NCBI RefSeq assembly: GCF_007995155.1 | Contig: NZ_CP042593.1 | Coordinates: 910,001 to 974,000, forward strand | DNA length: 64,000 nt | From: Cytobacillus dafuensis | GTDB taxonomy: Bacteria > Bacillota > Bacilli > Bacillales > Cytobacillaceae | Direction of reading: 5' to 3' | In this document: positions 26,919 through 36,219 of the stretch, in pieces | How the letters are laid out: each line of letters begins with the position of its first letter | Numbering within the stretch: position 1 is the first letter of the stretch | Program-made: the position numbers and the translations under genes | The notes under the pieces: generated by a model | The model's input: only the letters and a program-made list of their open reading frames with translations | What the model was told of the DNA's origin: nothing | Databases searched by the model: none

Positions 26919-27054
26919 ATTTCCTAAATAAATCATTCTTTGACATCTTCCTGACACATTCACCGTTTAAAGTATAACTTGTAAGGCAGCAAGTCAGTAC
27001 TTATTAAAAGAACAAATCGAATATATATATTAATTTAGGAAAGCAGGGATTGAG

Positions 27055-28443
27055 ATGAGAGAAGATAGACCACTTAATGATGTAGGCCCTCTTAATGAAG
27101 AAAGCTCACTTAATGATGAAGGCCCACTTAATGAACAAAACCAGCCTAATGATGAAGGCAAATTTAATGAACAGAACCAATTTGATGAAGAAAGTTCACT
27201 GAATGTAGAAAGCTCAGTTATTGAAGAAAACCCAATTAATGAACAATTCCAGAAAACTGAACAGAGTCGTTTAGAAACAAAGCAAGTAAAAAACTCTAAG
27301 TATAAAAGCCTCTTAATGACTGTATCAGCTGGTGTAATAGGATCAGTTTTAACATTAACAGCTGTAACGTATCTTCCTAATTTTAATAATGATGCACCTC
27401 AGGAGGAAGTTTCTCAAGCTGCATCAGCAAATCCATCTTCTGGATCTCTAGAAGTAAACAATGTTTCAACTAATTCCTTAGCTGATATGATTGAGCAGGC
27501 ATCAAAGGCAATTGTCGGCATAACCAATATTCAGCAGCAAAACAACCCCTTCTTAAATCAAGGAGGTGGAGAAGTTGAAAGTGGATCAGGTTCTGGAGTC
27601 ATTTTTAAAAAGTCAGGCAATACTGCATACATCGTGACAAATAATCACGTTATTGAAAATGCAAATAAAATCGAAGTTACTTTAGAAAATGGTGATAAAA
27701 CAAAAGCTGAATTAATTGGGACAGATGCTTTAACTGATATTGCGGTATTAAAAATTTCAGATGCTAAAGACGCAGCTGTTCTAGATTTTGGCGATTCCTC
27801 GAAGGTCCGCGCTGGTGATCAAGTATTAGCTATCGGGAACCCACTTGGACTTGATTTATCAAGAACGGTAACACAAGGAATTGTCAGTGCGGTTAATCGA
27901 TCCGTCGAGGTCTCTACATCAGCAGGAAATTGGGATGTAGAGGTTATTCAGACAGATGCTGCCATTAATCCAGGGAATAGTGGAGGAGCTCTAATTAATA
28001 CTTCAGGCCAAATGATTGGTATTAATAGCATGAAAATTGCAGAAAACGGTGTAGAAGGATTAGGATTTGCCATACCGAGCAATGAAGTGAAAAATATTAT
28101 TAATGAAATCATGGATAATGGACAAGTTGTTCGTCCTTATCTTGGTGTAAGCTTAGCAGATCTAAATGAAATTCCAAGATTCTATTTTCCAGATCTCCCT
28201 AACTCTGTGACAAAAGGAGCAGTTGTAACAACAGTAGATCCAGATGCAGCTGGTGCTAAAGCCGGCCTTCAAGTACAGGATGTCATTGTGTCAATCGGTG
28301 GTAAAGAAATTAACGATTCTAATGACCTCCGTAAAAATTTATATAATCATTCCATCGGAGATAAAGTGGAAGTTAAATTTTACCGAGATGGAAAATTAAA
28401 GTCAGTAAAAGTTACTTTATCAAGTAAACAACTGTCATATTAA
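27055..28443 (+). CDS. HtrA-like membrane serine protease (S1C-PDZ)
   Basis: Membrane-anchored HtrA/DegP-type quality-control protease, 462 residues. The first 75 residues are an unusual acidic, Asn-rich cytoplasmic tail made of degenerate PLNDEGPLNEQ-like repeats. A membrane helix (about 88-108) follows, then the trypsin-like domain with His198 (TNNHVIE), Asp228 (TDIAVLK) and Ser309 (GNSGGALIN), and one PDZ domain (about 365-450, RPYLGVSLADLNEI). All catalytic residues are present. It probably degrades or refolds misfolded proteins outside the membrane. The PrsA-type foldase 12 bases downstream is clearly in the same operon. Confidence 0.93.
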   Translation: MREDRPLNDVGPLNEESSLNDEGPLNEQNQPNDEGKFNEQNQFDEESSLNVESSVIEENPINEQFQKTEQSRLETKQVKNSKYKSLLMTVSAGVIGSVLTLTAVTYLPNFNNDAPQEEVSQAASANPSSGSLEVNNVSTNSLADMIEQASKAIVGITNIQQQNNPFLNQGGGEVESGSGSGVIFKKSGNTAYIVTNNHVIENANKIEVTLENGDKTKAELIGTDALTDIAVLKISDAKDAAVLDFGDSSKVRAGDQVLAIGNPLGLDLSRTVTQGIVSAVNRSVEVSTSAGNWDVEVIQTDAAINPGNSGGALINTSGQMIGINSMKIAENGVEGLGFAIPSNEVKNIINEIMDNGQVVRPYLGVSLADLNEIPRFYFPDLPNSVTKGAVVTTVDPDAAGAKAGLQVQDVIVSIGGKEINDSNDLRKNLYNHSIGDKVEVKFYRDGKLKSVKVTLSSKQLSY

Positions 28444-28455
28444 TAAGGAGAAAAA

Positions 28456-29352
28456 ATGAAGAATAAAGAAAGAGTAGTTTGGATATCAGCTTTAATGATC
28501 ATGATTGCCTTGGTCATTACATTAATCGTATTCCCAAATAAGAACGTAGCCAGTGTAAATGGAGAAGAAATTACTAAGGATGATCTTTACGATCAGCTTG
28601 TCGCTCAAAGTGGTCCAGAAATGTTAGATAAGCTAATTACAGATGAAATAATTGAACAAGAAGCGAAGAAGGAAAAAGTAAAAATTAGCCAAGATGAGAT
28701 TGATAAAGAAATGAAAACCCTTGCTGAACAATACGGCGGCGAAAAGGCCTTTGACGAAATTCTTAAAACAAACGGGGTCGATAAAACGGAATTTGAAAAG
28801 AGTATGGAAACATATTTGACTACAAAGAAGCTGTTAGAGCCTAGAATCAAAATTACAGATGATGAAATGAAGACCTATTTTGAAGAAAATAAGGCAAGCT
28901 TTGCCCAAGAAGAGCAAGTACAAGCAAGTCATATTCTAGTCGAGGATGAAAAGACTGCTAAAGAAGTAATCAAGAAAATTAATGCTGGAGAAGATTTTGC
29001 TAAATTGGCAAAGGAATATTCAACAGATGCATCAAATAGCGAATCCGGAGGAGAATTAGGTTATTTTGGACGCGGAGATATGGTTGAGGAATTTTCAAAT
29101 GCTGCGTTTTCTCTTCCAGTCGGTAAAATTAGTGACCCAGTGAAGACAGAATATGGATACCATGTGATTAAAGTAACGGATAAAAAGGAAGCGAAGGAAG
29201 CAAATTATGAGGACTCCAAAGAGAAAATAAAAGCTGCCATATTCGATTCAAAAATATCCTCAGAGTTTTCCACTTGGTTAGATGAAAAACATAAAGAATA
29301 TGAGATTAAAAACTATTTAGATGGAAAAGGCAGTGAAGAGGAGAGCGAATAG
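28456..29352 (+). CDS. PrsA/SurA-type peptidyl-prolyl isomerase
   Basis: Extracytoplasmic foldase of 298 residues with a central parvulin domain (about 154-245: QASHILVEDEKTAKEVIKKI, SGGELGYFGRGDMVEEF, VKTEYGYHVIKV). The N-terminal segment (about 6-27) is a membrane anchor or signal without the lipobox Cys of classical PrsA, so it is probably anchored by its transmembrane helix. SurA_N-like helices flank the parvulin core. ATG 28456 follows aaggag. Being directly behind an HtrA protease, it likely helps fold secreted proteins in the same stress response. It is PrsA-like rather than certainly the essential prsA. Confidence 0.88.
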   Translation: MKNKERVVWISALMIMIALVITLIVFPNKNVASVNGEEITKDDLYDQLVAQSGPEMLDKLITDEIIEQEAKKEKVKISQDEIDKEMKTLAEQYGGEKAFDEILKTNGVDKTEFEKSMETYLTTKKLLEPRIKITDDEMKTYFEENKASFAQEEQVQASHILVEDEKTAKEVIKKINAGEDFAKLAKEYSTDASNSESGGELGYFGRGDMVEEFSNAAFSLPVGKISDPVKTEYGYHVIKVTDKKEAKEANYEDSKEKIKAAIFDSKISSEFSTWLDEKHKEYEIKNYLDGKGSEEESE

Positions 29353-29380
29353 CAGGAGCTTTACGACAGTATATTACCAA

Positions 29381-29418
29381 TACAAAAGGTTGACTTATAT
29401 TTAAGTCAACCTTTTGTA
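29381..29418. terminator. Bidirectional terminator
   Basis: Perfect stem tacaaaaggttgactta paired with its complement around a 3-4 base loop, between convergent prsA-like and alkaline phosphatase genes. Confidence 0.9.
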
Positions 29419-29419
29419 T

Positions 29420-30721
29420 TTAAAAATTAATATTCATAGCTTGCGCCATTAATTTAGGTAAATCAGTGTTATTGTGTAACCCACTAAAAAGATAAGAGCT
29501 AGGTCCGAATGCATATATAGGTACATCAGTGCCAGTATGGACTAAGCTTGTCCATCCAACAAGTGCACGTTTTGAAATGACTTTATTAATGGCAATTGCC
29601 GGCTTTGAGGCTGCTTTTATTTTTTGAACTTCCTCAACTGTTAAATCAATTTTCGCATACTCTTTTACAATATCATTGATATTGCTGCGGTCTGCATTCA
29701 ATTTGCTTTCCATAAAATCACCTGTAGCAATTACATTACGGAGGATTTCTAGGTTGGCATCATACTGACCATACCCGCCAACTGACATCCCACCCGTGTC
29801 ATGATCTCCAGCAATAACGACTAAAGTATTTTTATCCATTTTCGCAAATTCCAAGACTTCTTTTAATGCATTTTCGAAGGCTTCAATATCTTTCATCGCC
29901 CATGCTGCATCATTAGCATGTCCAGCCCAGTCAATTTGGCTTCCTTCAATCATAAGGAAGAAGCCATTTTTATCTTTTTTAAGTACATCAAGCGCTTTTT
30001 GGCTCATTTCAGCTAAGCTAGGCTCCTTAGTTTCATCCCGATCTAACTCAGGTGCTAAGCCTACAGTAGCAAATAAACCGATTAGCTTGTCTGTACTCCC
30101 TGCCATTTCCAATTGTTCACGATTATTAACAATTTCATATCCTTTAGCTTTTGCGATTTTTAATAAAGGTTCAGTAAAATATTTTCTACCGCCGCCGAGT
30201 AATACGTCTACATCATTTTTTATAAATTGTGGTGCGATATCCATTTCATTGGCACGAGAGGCAACATGTGAAGCAAACACGGCAGGCGTGGCATGAGTGA
30301 GGGATGCAGTCACAACTAATCCAGTAGCTTTTCCTGCCATTTCAGCTGCTTCCAAAATCGTTTTCAACTCTTTTCCATCAGGTGAAGTGCTTATCATCCC
30401 GTTATTTGTTTTTTCGCCTGTTGCCATCGCAGTCCCAGCTGCTGCTGAATCAGTTACCTCTGAACTAGCCGAATATGTTTTAATCATCCCGACTAACATG
30501 GAATCCATAAGCGATTCTCTCCCTTTATACCAACGATAGTTTGTTACATAAGAAGAGGAAAAGCCATCAGGAATCATAAATATGATATTTTTTACCTTTC
30601 CAATACTAGAATTTCTTATTTCCGCTTCTGCAGTTGAAAGAGCCCCAACTAAACCACCAATAACAAATAAAGATACGACAGCAATAGGTAAAACTTTCTT
30701 TTTAAGCCCCTTTTTAAACAA
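29420..30721 (-). CDS. Alkaline phosphatase, secreted
   Basis: Alkaline phosphatase superfamily phosphomonoesterase, 433 residues, comparable to B. subtilis PhoA/PhoB. TTG 30721 follows aggagg at seven bases. A signal peptide covers about 1-33. The active site shows metal-binding Asp52 (FMIPDGFS), nucleophile Ser92 in EVTDSAAAGTAMATG, further metal ligands in EGSQIDWAGHAND and VIAGDHDTGG, and a C-terminal His in LVHTGTDVP. Two Zn and one Mg are usual. It releases phosphate from organic esters outside the cell. The upstream repeated Pho box indicates PhoP control and induction by phosphate limitation. Confidence 0.93.
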   Translation of the reverse strand: MFKKGLKKKVLPIAVVSLFVIGGLVGALSTAEAEIRNSSIGKVKNIIFMIPDGFSSSYVTNYRWYKGRESLMDSMLVGMIKTYSASSEVTDSAAAGTAMATGEKTNNGMISTSPDGKELKTILEAAEMAGKATGLVVTASLTHATPAVFASHVASRANEMDIAPQFIKNDVDVLLGGGRKYFTEPLLKIAKAKGYEIVNNREQLEMAGSTDKLIGLFATVGLAPELDRDETKEPSLAEMSQKALDVLKKDKNGFFLMIEGSQIDWAGHANDAAWAMKDIEAFENALKEVLEFAKMDKNTLVVIAGDHDTGGMSVGGYGQYDANLEILRNVIATGDFMESKLNADRSNINDIVKEYAKIDLTVEEVQKIKAASKPAIAINKVISKRALVGWTSLVHTGTDVPIYAFGPSSYLFSGLHNNTDLPKLMAQAMNINF

Positions 30722-30781
30722 TCTTTTTCCTCCTACTTAATAAATAGTCAAACCCAATTTAATTTTTGTAATTTACCATGG

Positions 30782-30820
30782 TATTAAGGTGAAGTAAAAG
30801 TGATGTAAATAATTTCAAAA
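30782..30820 (-). promoter_or_regulatory. PhoP box of alkaline phosphatase gene
   Basis: On the minus strand TTTACA, TTTACT and TTAATA follow each other at exact 11-bp spacing (plus 30804, 30793, 30782), with a weaker TTTTGA upstream. This is the direct-repeat pattern bound by PhoP dimers. It lies 60-100 bases before the start. Confidence 0.75.
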
Positions 30821-31053
30821 GGTTTGTGTTTTTATTCTAGATGATTAAGGAGATTTTTATGTAGAGTTTGAACAATTTTTTATAGAGTGACTAATTTTTA
30901 CCCAGTTTTGAAAGTAGATTTCCAAGTTGGTGATTTCTTTCGATTGGAATAAGCTTAAGCGTTGTATAACTGAAATATACGATAAAAGAAATATCAATGA
31001 TTAAGGAAAACCATATTAGAACATGCATAGATGGCTCGCTCTATTGTTTACAC

Positions 31054-31437
31054 TCATTTATATTCTTGTGTGCCTGTCTCCATCTGTTGGCTTTTTGCTA
31101 GAGACTGCTCAGTGTTCTTTTCACTATCACCGATATTTAGTCCAATTACACCTAATATGATTAATAGGATCGAAACCGTTTTAATAAGATTCATCGACTC
31201 TTGAAAAACGTAATACCCGATTATGGCGATAGCAGCCGTACCGATTCCTGACCAAATAGCATATGCGACACTGACAGGTACTTGTTTTAATGAAAAATTT
31301 AAGCAAGTAAAGGCTAATAAATAAAAAACAACCATTAACACTGACGGCCAAAACTTTGAAAAACCATTAGATAATTTCATTGATACAGTACCAGCTACCT
31401 CAAGCAGAATCGCTAGCATTAAAAAAACCCATGCCAT
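31054..31437 (-). CDS. Small multidrug resistance (SMR) transporter
   Basis: Four-helix SMR-family membrane protein of 127 residues, like EbrA/QacE. The helices are visible as AWVFLMLAILLEVAGTVSMKLS with the essential Glu in LLEVAGT, WPSVLMVVFYLLAFTCLNFSL, VAYAIWSGIGTAAIAIIGYYVF with the conserved GIGT turn, and TVSILLIILGVIGLN. The C-terminal 20 polar residues are longer than usual. It exports cationic drugs or guanidinium by proton antiport; which of these cannot be read. Some SMR genes are paired, but no second subunit is present here and I found no guanidine riboswitch upstream. Confidence 0.9.
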   Translation of the reverse strand: MAWVFLMLAILLEVAGTVSMKLSNGFSKFWPSVLMVVFYLLAFTCLNFSLKQVPVSVAYAIWSGIGTAAIAIIGYYVFQESMNLIKTVSILLIILGVIGLNIGDSEKNTEQSLAKSQQMETGTQEYK

Positions 31438-31635
31438 CTCATATCACTTCCTCTATAAATGTTTATTTTCCTTTAGGAGGGTACCTTTCCCCATTTTTCT
31501 TGAAGCTGATTTTAAATTTTAATTGGGACCAAAAAAGTATATGAAAATACGCAGTTTTTTGTCAAATTTACCCTACAAAAAAATATTTACTTTCTCAAAA
31601 CACGGGAGTATTATATACAACAGTTTCATATTTCT

Positions 31636-31790
31636 AAATCGCTGAAACCAAATGGTGCGGGGGAACCGTTCTTGTGGATAGGTACTAATCCAAGGGGTGA
31701 ATCCTAATAAGGTAGGGCTACTCAAGGCCCGAATCCGACAGCTAACCTCGTAAGCGTTGATGAGAAGGAAGGTGGAGCTTGTACGGTCAA
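31636..31790 (+). ncRNA. c-di-AMP riboswitch (ydaO/yuaA class)
   Basis: The conserved blocks are present in order: atcgctgaaacc, gcgggggaacc, ggggtgaatcc, ggtagggc, ggcccgaatccgacagc, taacctcgtaagcg. This is the ydaO motif, which binds cyclic di-AMP and shuts off downstream expression. It is followed by a terminator hairpin and then the kimA gene, its classical target. Confidence 0.93.
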
Positions 31791-31800
31791 AATCTTTGAT

Positions 31801-31839
31801 GCCTACAGGTCTATTTATTGATGACTTGTAGGCTTTTTT
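31801..31839 (+). terminator. Riboswitch expression-platform terminator
   Basis: gcctacaggtc pairs with gacttgtaggc, followed by TTTTTT. It should form when c-di-AMP is bound. Confidence 0.88.
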
Positions 31840-31965
31840 CATTGGTTAATTTAGGTAATAGTGGGACGAAATGGCCAAGAGGAAAAGTAAGCACTAGGAT
31901 TTTTTACAAATGTTTAACGAATTAAAGGGGAATTATAATAAAAAACAATTTGGTGGTGCTTTTGA

Positions 31966-33792
31966 GTGGTATCAGAATTGAAAAAAGTCATAATTGGAAA
32001 ACCTTTAAAATCACATGAATTAGGGGAACAGAAACTTATAAAAACAAAAGCATTGGCGATTCTTTCGTCTGACGCTTTGTCCTCTGTTGCATATGGACCC
32101 GAGCAAATATTAATTGTTCTCGCAACAATAGGTGCAGCAGCGTATTGGTATTCAATTCCGATCGCCATAGGAGTATTGGTACTATTAACAGCACTTATTC
32201 TTTCTTACCGACAAATCATTTTTGCTTATCCAAAGGGTGGTGGAGCGTATGTGGTATCAAAGAATAATCTGGGGATTAATGCAGGTTTAATAGCTGGTGG
32301 TTCCCTGTTAGTCGACTATATATTAACCGTAGCGGTTAGTGTGTCAGCAGGTACGGATGCGATTACATCTGCCTTTCCTGCATTACATTCTTATAATGTG
32401 GCTATCGCTATATTCTTTGTTTTATTTATTACAGTATTGAATTTGAGGGGTGTTACGGAGTCTGCTTCTATACTAGCCTATCCTGTGTATTTATTTGTTT
32501 TAGCGATATTTATTTTAATTGGGGTAGGTATTTATAAAATTGTTATAGGTGGAGTGTCGCCTGATTTGCATACACCGATCGGTACACCAGTTGCAGGAAT
32601 TAGTTTATTTATTCTCCTTAGAGCCTTTGCATCAGGAAGCTCTGCTCTAACGGGGGTTGAAGCGATTTCAAATGCAATACCGAATTTTAAAGACCCAGCT
32701 CCTAATAATGCGGCTAAAACACTGCTGCTGATGGGTGTACTTCTTGCTTTGCTTTTTAGTGGAATTATTTATTTAGCTTATTATTACGGGATTTCTCCTA
32801 GTGAAAAAGTTACGGTTGTCTCACAAATTGCTGAATCAATCTTTGGACGAAACTTTATGTATTTTTTTATCCAGGGAACAACAGCATTAATATTGATTCT
32901 GGCTGCAAACACTGGTTACTCTGCCTTCCCGCTGCTGGCGGTTAATTTAGCTAAAGATAAGTTTATTCCAAGAATGTTTACAGTGAGAGGAGACCGTTTA
33001 GGATATTCAAATGGTATTATCATTCTTGCTGCTTTTTCAATCATTCTAATTATTGTATTTAAAGGACAAACCGAACATCTTATTCCGCTTTATGCTGTTG
33101 GGGTGTTTCTTCCTTTTACTTTGTCCCAGACAGGCATGATGGTTAAATGGATCCGTGAGAAGCCTGAAGGCTGGATGCTAAAATTGATTACGAATACAAT
33201 AGGAGCTTTCATAAGCTTTATCGTAACAATCGTGTTCTTTTTGACTAAATTTCCACAAGTATGGCCAATCTTAATATTTTTGCCTATAATCATTATTTTG
33301 TTTCACCAAATTAGAAAGCATTATGAATCCGTTGGAGAACAGCTTAGGATTAACCCGAATGAACCAGTCGTACCTATTGAAGGGAATATCATCATTGTTC
33401 CTGTTGCGGGTATTACTCAAGTAGTGGAAAACTCTTTAAACTATGCGAAGTCACTTTCCGCTGACCATATTATCGCTGTTTACGTGTCTTTTGAAAGGGA
33501 AGACGAAAAAAGGTTTGAGGAAAAATGGAAGCAATGGCAGCCTGATATTAGACTAGTGACTTTGCATTCCTACTATAGAAGTATTATTAGTCCACTCACC
33601 AAATTTATTGATACAGTTGAGCATAAAGCAAGTGAAGCAAACTACCAAGTTACGGTCGTTATCCCTCAATTTATTCCGAAGAAGGGCTGGCACCATATTC
33701 TTCATAATCAATCTGGTTTACTGATTCATTCTTATTTGCTTTATCGAAGAAAAGTAATTATCACTACTGTACCTTATCGTTTCAAAAAGTAA
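31966..33792 (+). CDS. kimA: Potassium transporter KimA
   Basis: High-affinity potassium importer of the APC superfamily (B. subtilis YdaO/KimA), 608 residues. About twelve membrane helices cover residues 30-455, starting ALAILSSDALSSVAYGPEQIL, and a cytosolic universal-stress-like domain (about 475-600) ends the protein. Start is GTG 31966; a TTG at 31978 is the alternative. Full length matches the family. The c-di-AMP riboswitch directly upstream represses it when the dinucleotide, and hence potassium, is high; KimA is also known to be inhibited by c-di-AMP directly. It is a single-gene transcript, closed by a hairpin at 33848. Confidence 0.93.
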   Translation: MVSELKKVIIGKPLKSHELGEQKLIKTKALAILSSDALSSVAYGPEQILIVLATIGAAAYWYSIPIAIGVLVLLTALILSYRQIIFAYPKGGGAYVVSKNNLGINAGLIAGGSLLVDYILTVAVSVSAGTDAITSAFPALHSYNVAIAIFFVLFITVLNLRGVTESASILAYPVYLFVLAIFILIGVGIYKIVIGGVSPDLHTPIGTPVAGISLFILLRAFASGSSALTGVEAISNAIPNFKDPAPNNAAKTLLLMGVLLALLFSGIIYLAYYYGISPSEKVTVVSQIAESIFGRNFMYFFIQGTTALILILAANTGYSAFPLLAVNLAKDKFIPRMFTVRGDRLGYSNGIIILAAFSIILIIVFKGQTEHLIPLYAVGVFLPFTLSQTGMMVKWIREKPEGWMLKLITNTIGAFISFIVTIVFFLTKFPQVWPILIFLPIIIILFHQIRKHYESVGEQLRINPNEPVVPIEGNIIIVPVAGITQVVENSLNYAKSLSADHIIAVYVSFEREDEKRFEEKWKQWQPDIRLVTLHSYYRSIISPLTKFIDTVEHKASEANYQVTVVIPQFIPKKGWHHILHNQSGLLIHSYLLYRRKVIITTVPYRFKK

Positions 33793-33847
33793 AAAATGGG
33801 AGAACAAGAAACCAAAAAGAGTAGCCATGAAAACTAAGCAGTTCATG

Positions 33848-33885
33848 GGCATGAGTGTGGCAAAACCAGACTCATGCCTTTTATT
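33848..33885 (+). terminator. Rho-independent terminator of kimA
   Basis: ggcatgagt/actcatgcc stem followed by ttttattttt. Confidence 0.85.
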
Positions 33886-33942
33886 TTTCCACGTTGAGCG
33901 AACGAAAAAACTTGCATTAATAAAAACAATATTATAATATTT

Positions 33943-33963
33943 AAATCGAAATCATTACGTTTT
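33943..33963. promoter_or_regulatory. Zur box 1
   Basis: aaatcgaaatcattacgtttt is close to the Bacillus Zur consensus AAATCGTAATNATTACGATTT, with 18 of 21 positions matching. It lies about 95 bases before the yciC start. Confidence 0.75.
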
Positions 33964-34015
33964 ACGTTGAAAATATTTTTATTAACTTAAAAATGAAGAG
34001 CAAATTATCTCTTTT

Positions 34016-34036
34016 AAATCGTAATGATTTTGATTA
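34016..34036. promoter_or_regulatory. Zur box 2
   Basis: aaatcgtaatgattttgatta is a second Zur-like site 21 bases before the yciC start. Two boxes also precede yciC in B. subtilis, which gives strong zinc repression there. Confidence 0.78.
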
Positions 34037-34057
34037 AAACAAAGAGGTGAAAGAATA

Positions 34058-35242
34058 GTGAAGAAAATACCAGTTACTGTGCTAAGCGGCTACTTAGGAT
34101 CGGGGAAAACGACATTATTAAACCATATATTATCGAATCGTGAGAATAAAAAGATTGCTGTAATTGTGAATGATATGAGTGAAGTAAATATCGACGCCTC
34201 GATGATCAAGCAAGGAGGCTTTTCACGAACAGATGAGAAATTAGTTGAGCTTCAAAATGGCTGTATATGCTGTACGTTAAGAGAAGACTTAATGATTGAA
34301 GTGGAAAGACTTGTTCAAGCAGGGAATATTGACTATATCTTGATTGAATCAACCGGAATTTCAGAGCCAATTCCTGTAGCCCAAACATTTACATATGTAG
34401 ATGATAGTCTTGGAATAAATTTATCGGAGTATTGTCGTCTTGACACAATGGTAACTGTGGTGGACGCTAATCGATTTTGGCACGATTTTGCATCAGGTGA
34501 AAGCCTGCTGGATCGAAAACAAGCAATGGATGAATTAGATACTCGTGAAGTAGTCGACTTACTAATAGATCAAATTGAATTTGCAAATGTAATAATTTTG
34601 AACAAGGTTGATTTAGTAGATAACGAAAGTGTAAAGGAACTTATATCGGTTCTGCAAAGGCTAAATCCTGATGCAAAGATTATAGAAAGTGTCCATGGAA
34701 AAGTTGAATGTAATGAAATCTTGAATACTCATTTATTTGATTTTGAAGAAGCAAGTCAAGGAGCAGGATGGATGAAGGAATTAAATGAAGAGCATACACC
34801 CGAAACGGAGGAGTATGGCATTTCATCCTTTGTCTATCGGAGGAGGAAACCCTTTCATCCGGAGAGATGGACGAACTGGCTAGAAGATTGGCCAGTCGAT
34901 ATTGTTCGTGCAAAAGGCTTCTTTTGGCTAGCAACTCGGAATGATATGACCGGTCTACTATCGCAAGCTGGTCCTTCTATCATCCTGCAAGGTGCAGGTG
35001 AATGGCTTGCTGCTTATCCTGAAAAGGAAAGAGAAATGATTCTGAAGGAAGATCCAGAGCTCCTTGAAAGATGGGATGCAAAGTTTGGAGATCGAATGAC
35101 AGAACTTGTTTTCATTGGGGTTGAGATGAAGCGAGAGGAAATTGAGTCTTCATTAGATGCATGCTTATTAACAGAAGAAGAAATGCAAATGGAATGGAAT
35201 AAATTGAAAGATCCGCTTCCTCCATTTACGGCATCAGAATAA
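34058..35242 (+). CDS. yciC: CobW/YciC-family zinc metallochaperone GTPase
   Basis: G3E-family GTPase of 394 residues, orthologous in type to B. subtilis YciC/ZagA, which delivers zinc to essential enzymes in deficiency. Seen: P-loop [10 protein letters not shown] (10-19), the metal-binding CxCC at 69-72 (GCICCTL), the [11 protein letters not shown] switch, the NKVD guanine-specificity motif, and a C-terminal CobW_C domain. GTG 34058 follows agaggtg. Two Zur boxes precede it, and the next gene encodes a zinc-free L33, another Zur target, so both are probably made together when zinc is scarce. Confidence 0.93.
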   Translation: MKKIPVTVLSGYLGSGKTTLLNHILSNRENKKIAVIVNDMSEVNIDASMIKQGGFSRTDEKLVELQNGCICCTLREDLMIEVERLVQAGNIDYILIESTGISEPIPVAQTFTYVDDSLGINLSEYCRLDTMVTVVDANRFWHDFASGESLLDRKQAMDELDTREVVDLLIDQIEFANVIILNKVDLVDNESVKELISVLQRLNPDAKIIESVHGKVECNEILNTHLFDFEEASQGAGWMKELNEEHTPETEEYGISSFVYRRRKPFHPERWTNWLEDWPVDIVRAKGFFWLATRNDMTGLLSQAGPSIILQGAGEWLAAYPEKEREMILKEDPELLERWDAKFGDRMTELVFIGVEMKREEIESSLDACLLTEEEMQMEWNKLKDPLPPFTASE

Positions 35243-35300
35243 TAGTGAATATCTCGAATATACACGCTACCTATAAATTATTTTGAAGGAGAAATCAATC

Positions 35301-35450
35301 ATGAGAGTTAAAATTACGCTAGCTTGTACAGAAACAGGAGATCGAAATTACATTAGCACAAAAAATAAAAGAAATAATCCAGAACGGATTGAGTTAATGA
35401 AATACTCACCAAGGTTGAAAAAATATACTCTGCACCGTGAAACAAAATAA
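35301..35450 (+). CDS. rpmG: Ribosomal protein L33, zinc-independent form
   Basis: A 49-residue L33: [15 protein letters not shown]...[16 protein letters not shown]. Zinc-binding L33 has two CxxC pairs; here only Cys9 remains, the partner is Thr12 and the second pair is absent, so this is the C-minus form. ATG 35301 follows aaggag. It lies 58 bases after yciC, with no terminator seen between. Such copies replace the zinc form and free zinc from ribosomes; the zinc-containing L33 gene must lie elsewhere in the genome. Confidence 0.92.
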   Translation: MRVKITLACTETGDRNYISTKNKRNNPERIELMKYSPRLKKYTLHRETK

Positions 35451-35589
35451 TTTACTTTAGATGGGTTTATGTTTGTGGCTCTAGCTGAACAACCTTGTTA
35501 ATAAAAGGTCTGGCTTTTCCTGATAAAAATACAATAATCTCTGTATTTTGGTCATAATAAGAAGAAATTAACTCGGAGGATAATATGTC

Positions 35590-36099
35590 ATGAGTGATGA
35601 AGTTAGGCTAAGACCACTAGAGAGAGTTGACTTAGGTTTTGTTCACAAACTAAACATCAATGGGAATATCATGTCTTATTGGTTTGAAGAACCTTATGAG
35701 GCATTTGTAGAATTGCAGGATTTGTATGATAAGCATATTCACGATCAAGGTGAGCGGCGATTTATAGTGGAGAATAACGGAGAAATGGCTGGGCTAGTTG
35801 AATTAGTTGAGATTGATTATATTCACCGGAGGGCAGAATTCCAAATTATTATCGATCCGAATCATCAAGGCCAAGGCTATGCAAAGGCTGCAACTCGGCT
35901 AGCGATGGATTATGCATTCTCTGTATTAAATTTGTATAAACTCTATTTAATCGTCGATAAAAACAATGAAAAAGCCATTCACATATATAAAAAGCTTGGA
36001 TTCCACTTTGAAGGTGAATTGATCGATGAGTTTTTTGTGGACGGCGAATATCATAATGCCATAAGAATGTGTATGTTTCAGCATCAATATTTAGGATGA
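35590..36099 (+). CDS. Spermidine N-acetyltransferase (SpeG-like)
   Basis: GNAT acetyltransferase of 169 residues resembling SpeG, which acetylates spermidine/spermine with acetyl-CoA. Diagnostic stretches are [52 protein letters not shown] (acetyl-CoA loop) and [32 protein letters not shown] 35590 follows ggagg 11 bases upstream; an overlapping ATG at 35585 is followed by a stop. It lies downstream of the zinc group but after 140 bases, so it may be a separate transcript. The SpeG label rests on overall resemblance. Confidence 0.82.
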   Translation: MSDEVRLRPLERVDLGFVHKLNINGNIMSYWFEEPYEAFVELQDLYDKHIHDQGERRFIVENNGEMAGLVELVEIDYIHRRAEFQIIIDPNHQGQGYAKAATRLAMDYAFSVLNLYKLYLIVDKNNEKAIHIYKKLGFHFEGELIDEFFVDGEYHNAIRMCMFQHQYLG

Positions 36100-36181
36100 G
36101 ATTAATCATGGATTTACGGGTCGTAATTGCCCTCTTTAAAAAGTCGCAAGAAAAAAATACAAAACGCTGATAATAATAAAC

Positions 36182-36207
36182 AAAAAAGCCATCAATAAGT
36201 GATGGCT
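36182..36207. terminator. Terminator between convergent genes
   Basis: agccatca/tgatggct stem; on the minus strand it is followed by TTTTTTG, which ends the DoxX gene. Confidence 0.85.
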
Positions 36208-36219
36208 CTTTTGCTTAGT

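Noticed and set aside
31573..31842. 89-codon minus-strand frame
   Set aside because: It is antisense to the c-di-AMP riboswitch, whose conserved RNA blocks explain the sequence.
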